DNA of 64,000 nt, from positions 1,860,001-1,924,000 of the forward strand of contig JBFWNV010000001.1 of NCBI GenBank assembly GCA_050250875.1, given 5' to 3'. The notes under the pieces are model-generated. The model worked only from the letters and a program-made list of their open reading frames with translations. It was not told the origin of the DNA and did no database searches. This stretch comes from CAWAYR01 sp050250875 (GTDB lineage Bacteria > Acidobacteriota > Vicinamibacteria > Vicinamibacterales > UBA2999). The first letter of the stretch is position 1, and each line of letters opens with the position of its first letter. This document shows positions 62,502 to 64,000 of the stretch, in pieces. The position numbers were made by a program, and so were the translations under genes.

Positions 62502-63478
62502 CGCTGCTCGTCACGGGCGGAGCCGGCTACATCGGCTCCGTCGTCGTCGAGCGGGCCCTCGCCCGGGGGCACCGCATCGTCGTCATCGACAACCTGCAGG
62601 AAGGGCACGCCGCTGCCGTGCCGGCCGAGTGCCGGCTGGTCCGCGCCGACTACGGCGACGCCGCCGCCCTCGACGCCATCTTCGCCGCCGACGCCATCGA
62701 CGCGGTGGTGCACCTGGCCGCCGAGACGACCGTGGCCACCTCGGTCTCCGACCCGGCCATCTACTTCCAGAACAACACTGTCAACGGCGTCACCCTGCTC
62801 GAGGCGATGCGCCGGCACGGGGTGATGCGTCTGGTCTTCTCGTCGACGGCCGCCACCTACGGCGAGCCGGTGACGGTGCCGATGACCGAGGAGCACCCGC
62901 AGGTCCCGATCAACGCCTACGGCGAGTCGAAGCTGATGTTCGAGCGGATCATCCGCTGGTACCACCGGGCGTACGGCCTCAAGGCGGCGTCATTCCGCTA
63001 CTTCAACGCCGCCGGCGCCACGGAGCGGCGCGGCGAAGCCCACCGCCACGAGAGCCACCTCATCCCGCTGGTCCTCGACGTCGCCGCCGGCGATCGGCCG
63101 TCGGTGAACGTCTACGGCAGCGACTACCCGACCCGCGACGGCACCTGCGTCCGCGACTACGTGCACGTCTCGGATATCGCCGATGCCCACCTGCTGGCCC
63201 TCGACGCCATCGACCGGCTCGGCCTCGACTGGTTCAACATCGGCACCGGCACCGGCAACACCGTCGATGAGGTGGTCAAGGCGGTCGAGCGGGTGACCGG
63301 CCGGCCGGTGACTACCGTGCGGGCGCCGCGCCGTCCCGGCGATCCGGCCGCCCTCGTGGCGAGTTCCGACCGTATCCGCGCGGTGCTGGGCTGGGCGCCG
63401 AGGGTTCCCGACCTCGACGCGATCATCGCCACGGCCTGGGCGTGGCGGCAGCGCCACCCTCGCGGGTATGGAGACTAG
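62498..63478 (+). CDS. galE: UDP-glucose 4-epimerase-like SDR (GalE type)
   Basis: A 326-residue extended SDR. NAD binding is TGGAGYIGSVVVERALARG, followed by VVIDNLQEGH and HLAAETTVATSVSDP. Catalytic residues: Ser/Thr in FSSTAATYGEP, Tyr141 and Lys145 in AYGESKLMFER. It ends in GSDYPTRDGTCVRDYVHVSD with GTGNTVDEVV. These are the motifs of GalE, which interconverts UDP-glucose and UDP-galactose. Coupled to the SIS gene by a 4-bp overlap. Substrate range (GlcNAc or heptose versions) is not resolved. Confidence 0.85.
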   Translation: MTLLVTGGAGYIGSVVVERALARGHRIVVIDNLQEGHAAAVPAECRLVRADYGDAAALDAIFAADAIDAVVHLAAETTVATSVSDPAIYFQNNTVNGVTLLEAMRRHGVMRLVFSSTAATYGEPVTVPMTEEHPQVPINAYGESKLMFERIIRWYHRAYGLKAASFRYFNAAGATERRGEAHRHESHLIPLVLDVAAGDRPSVNVYGSDYPTRDGTCVRDYVHVSDIADAHLLALDAIDRLGLDWFNIGTGTGNTVDEVVKAVERVTGRPVTTVRAPRRPGDPAALVASSDRIRAVLGWAPRVPDLDAIIATAWAWRQRHPRGYGD

Positions 63479-63525
63479 CTCCGGCGTCCGGATCGCCCTC
63501 ACCCGCACGACCCGGGTCGGTTCGG

Positions 63526-63531
63526 CATAAT
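63526..63531 (+). promoter_or_regulatory. Candidate -10 box (CATAAT) near the glycosyltransferase start
   Basis: CATAAT lies 10 nt before the ATG at 63542, with no Shine-Dalgarno between. It suggests a transcript with a very short leader. Confidence 0.4.
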
Positions 63532-63541
63532 CAGCCGCAGC

Positions 63542-64000
63542 ATGCGGGTTCTCTTCGTCGCGCCCTATGTGCCGTCGCGGATTCGCGTCCGGCCCTACGA
63601 GTGGATCCGCGCGCTGGCCCGGCTGGGGGCGTCGGTGCACCTGGTGGCGGTCCAGCCGCCAGAGGATCAGGCGCTGGGGGATCTCAGCATCCGCGCCAGC
63701 TGCGCGGCGTGTGACGTCCTTCCGCTGAGCCGCCTCCGCACCCTCGTCAACGCCGGCACCGCGTTGATCGGCCGGCTGCCGGTGCAGGCGGGCTACGCCC
63801 GACACGGCGCCGCCGAACGGCGCATCGCCGGCCTCATCGCCGGCGGCGGTTTCGACGTCGTCCACGTCGAGCACCTGCGCGGCGCCCTGCTGGTGCCGGC
63901 GCCGTGTCCGCTGCCCACGGTCTACGACGGCGTGGACTGCATCACCCGGCTGTTCGAGCAGACCGTGCGGCTCGCGCCAGGACTGGCCCAGCGATCGATG
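63542..64000 (+). CDS. GT-B glycosyltransferase, 3'-truncated by window edge
   Basis: The frame is open to the window end (153 codons seen). The N-terminus MRVLFVAPYVPSRIRVRPYE, then IRALARLGASVHLVAV and later FDVVHVEHLRGALLVPAPCP with LPTVYDGVDCITRLFE, is the N-terminal Rossmann half of a GT4-like glycosyltransferase. The nucleotide-sugar half lies beyond the edge. It follows the epimerase by 63 bp on the same strand, so it fits the same polysaccharide locus. Acceptor and sugar are unknown. Confidence 0.75.
   Translation, partial: MRVLFVAPYVPSRIRVRPYEWIRALARLGASVHLVAVQPPEDQALGDLSIRASCAACDVLPLSRLRTLVNAGTALIGRLPVQAGYARHGAAERRIAGLIAGGGFDVVHVEHLRGALLVPAPCPLPTVYDGVDCITRLFEQTVRLAPGLAQRSM

Overview
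High-GC bacterial chromosome segment with very dense coding on both strands and no rRNA, tRNA, CRISPR or phage genes seen. Gene content suggests Acidobacteriota, probably a Vicinamibacteria-like lineage. The clues are three ADOP-type duplicated ABC permeases without a cognate ATPase, a PASTA-less Ser/Thr kinase with a C-terminal PD40/TolB propeller, many Tat- or Sec-exported hydrolases, and SnoaL/DUF4440 proteins. This assignment is inference from gene families, not from a marker gene.

Layout. 0-4.6 kb: tail of a TPR protein, then an ECF sigma/anti-sigma pair behind a GH63-like glucosidase. 4.6-7.8 kb: a coupled YHS / DoxX / NRDE / VTT-ATP-grasp run whose last gene is frameshifted. 7.9-10.9 kb: a caspase/gingipain-like peptidase (also frameshifted), a small protein and a GDSW-type SGNH hydrolase. 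11-17 kb: an NTF2-like protein, an ADOP permease, a sugar isomerase/epimerase-like protein and an AmpG-like transporter. 17-22.3 kb: a signalling block with a Ser/Thr kinase, a winged-helix-FHA regulator (EmbR-like logic) and two divergently transcribed paralogous lipoproteins. 22.3-31.1 kb: accessory region with YhbY, two divergent VapBC modules, a GlcNAc-asparaginase-like enzyme, a lower-GC RecB-type nuclease/DUF2075 helicase, a secreted barrel protein with a degenerate SGNH domain, and an autoregulated-looking Fic gene. 31-38 kb: metabolic genes, an OlsF-like bifunctional acyltransferase and an HU protein. 38-43 kb: two ADOP permeases framed by palindromic repeats. 43-50.5 kb: SMP-30, GlcG-cupin and DM13 operon, then a wHTH / aquaporin / GMC oxidoreductase / VOC operon. 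50.6-52.6 kb: a GH133 debranching enzyme. 52.6-58.8 kb: a MoxR-DUF58-BatD-like-VWA (Bat) operon. 58.9-64 kb: a PilZ protein, then polysaccharide genes (heptose kinase, nucleotidyltransferase, priming sugar transferase, GmhA-like isomerase, GalE-like epimerase, glycosyltransferase). These fit an activated-heptose and exopolysaccharide or O-antigen pathway.

The strongest non-gene signals are a four-copy family of palindromes ending in GGGGCCTGGCCCC (near 7.8, 12.0, 38.2 and 40.7 kb; three copies are 62 bp) and a 200-bp MITE-like inverted-repeat element at 46.5 kb. Three arrays of imperfect operators lie upstream of fic, vapB and the FHA regulator. Two heptanucleotide tandem repeats and several -10 boxes only 6-7 nt before a start codon (leaderless-type promoters) complete the list.
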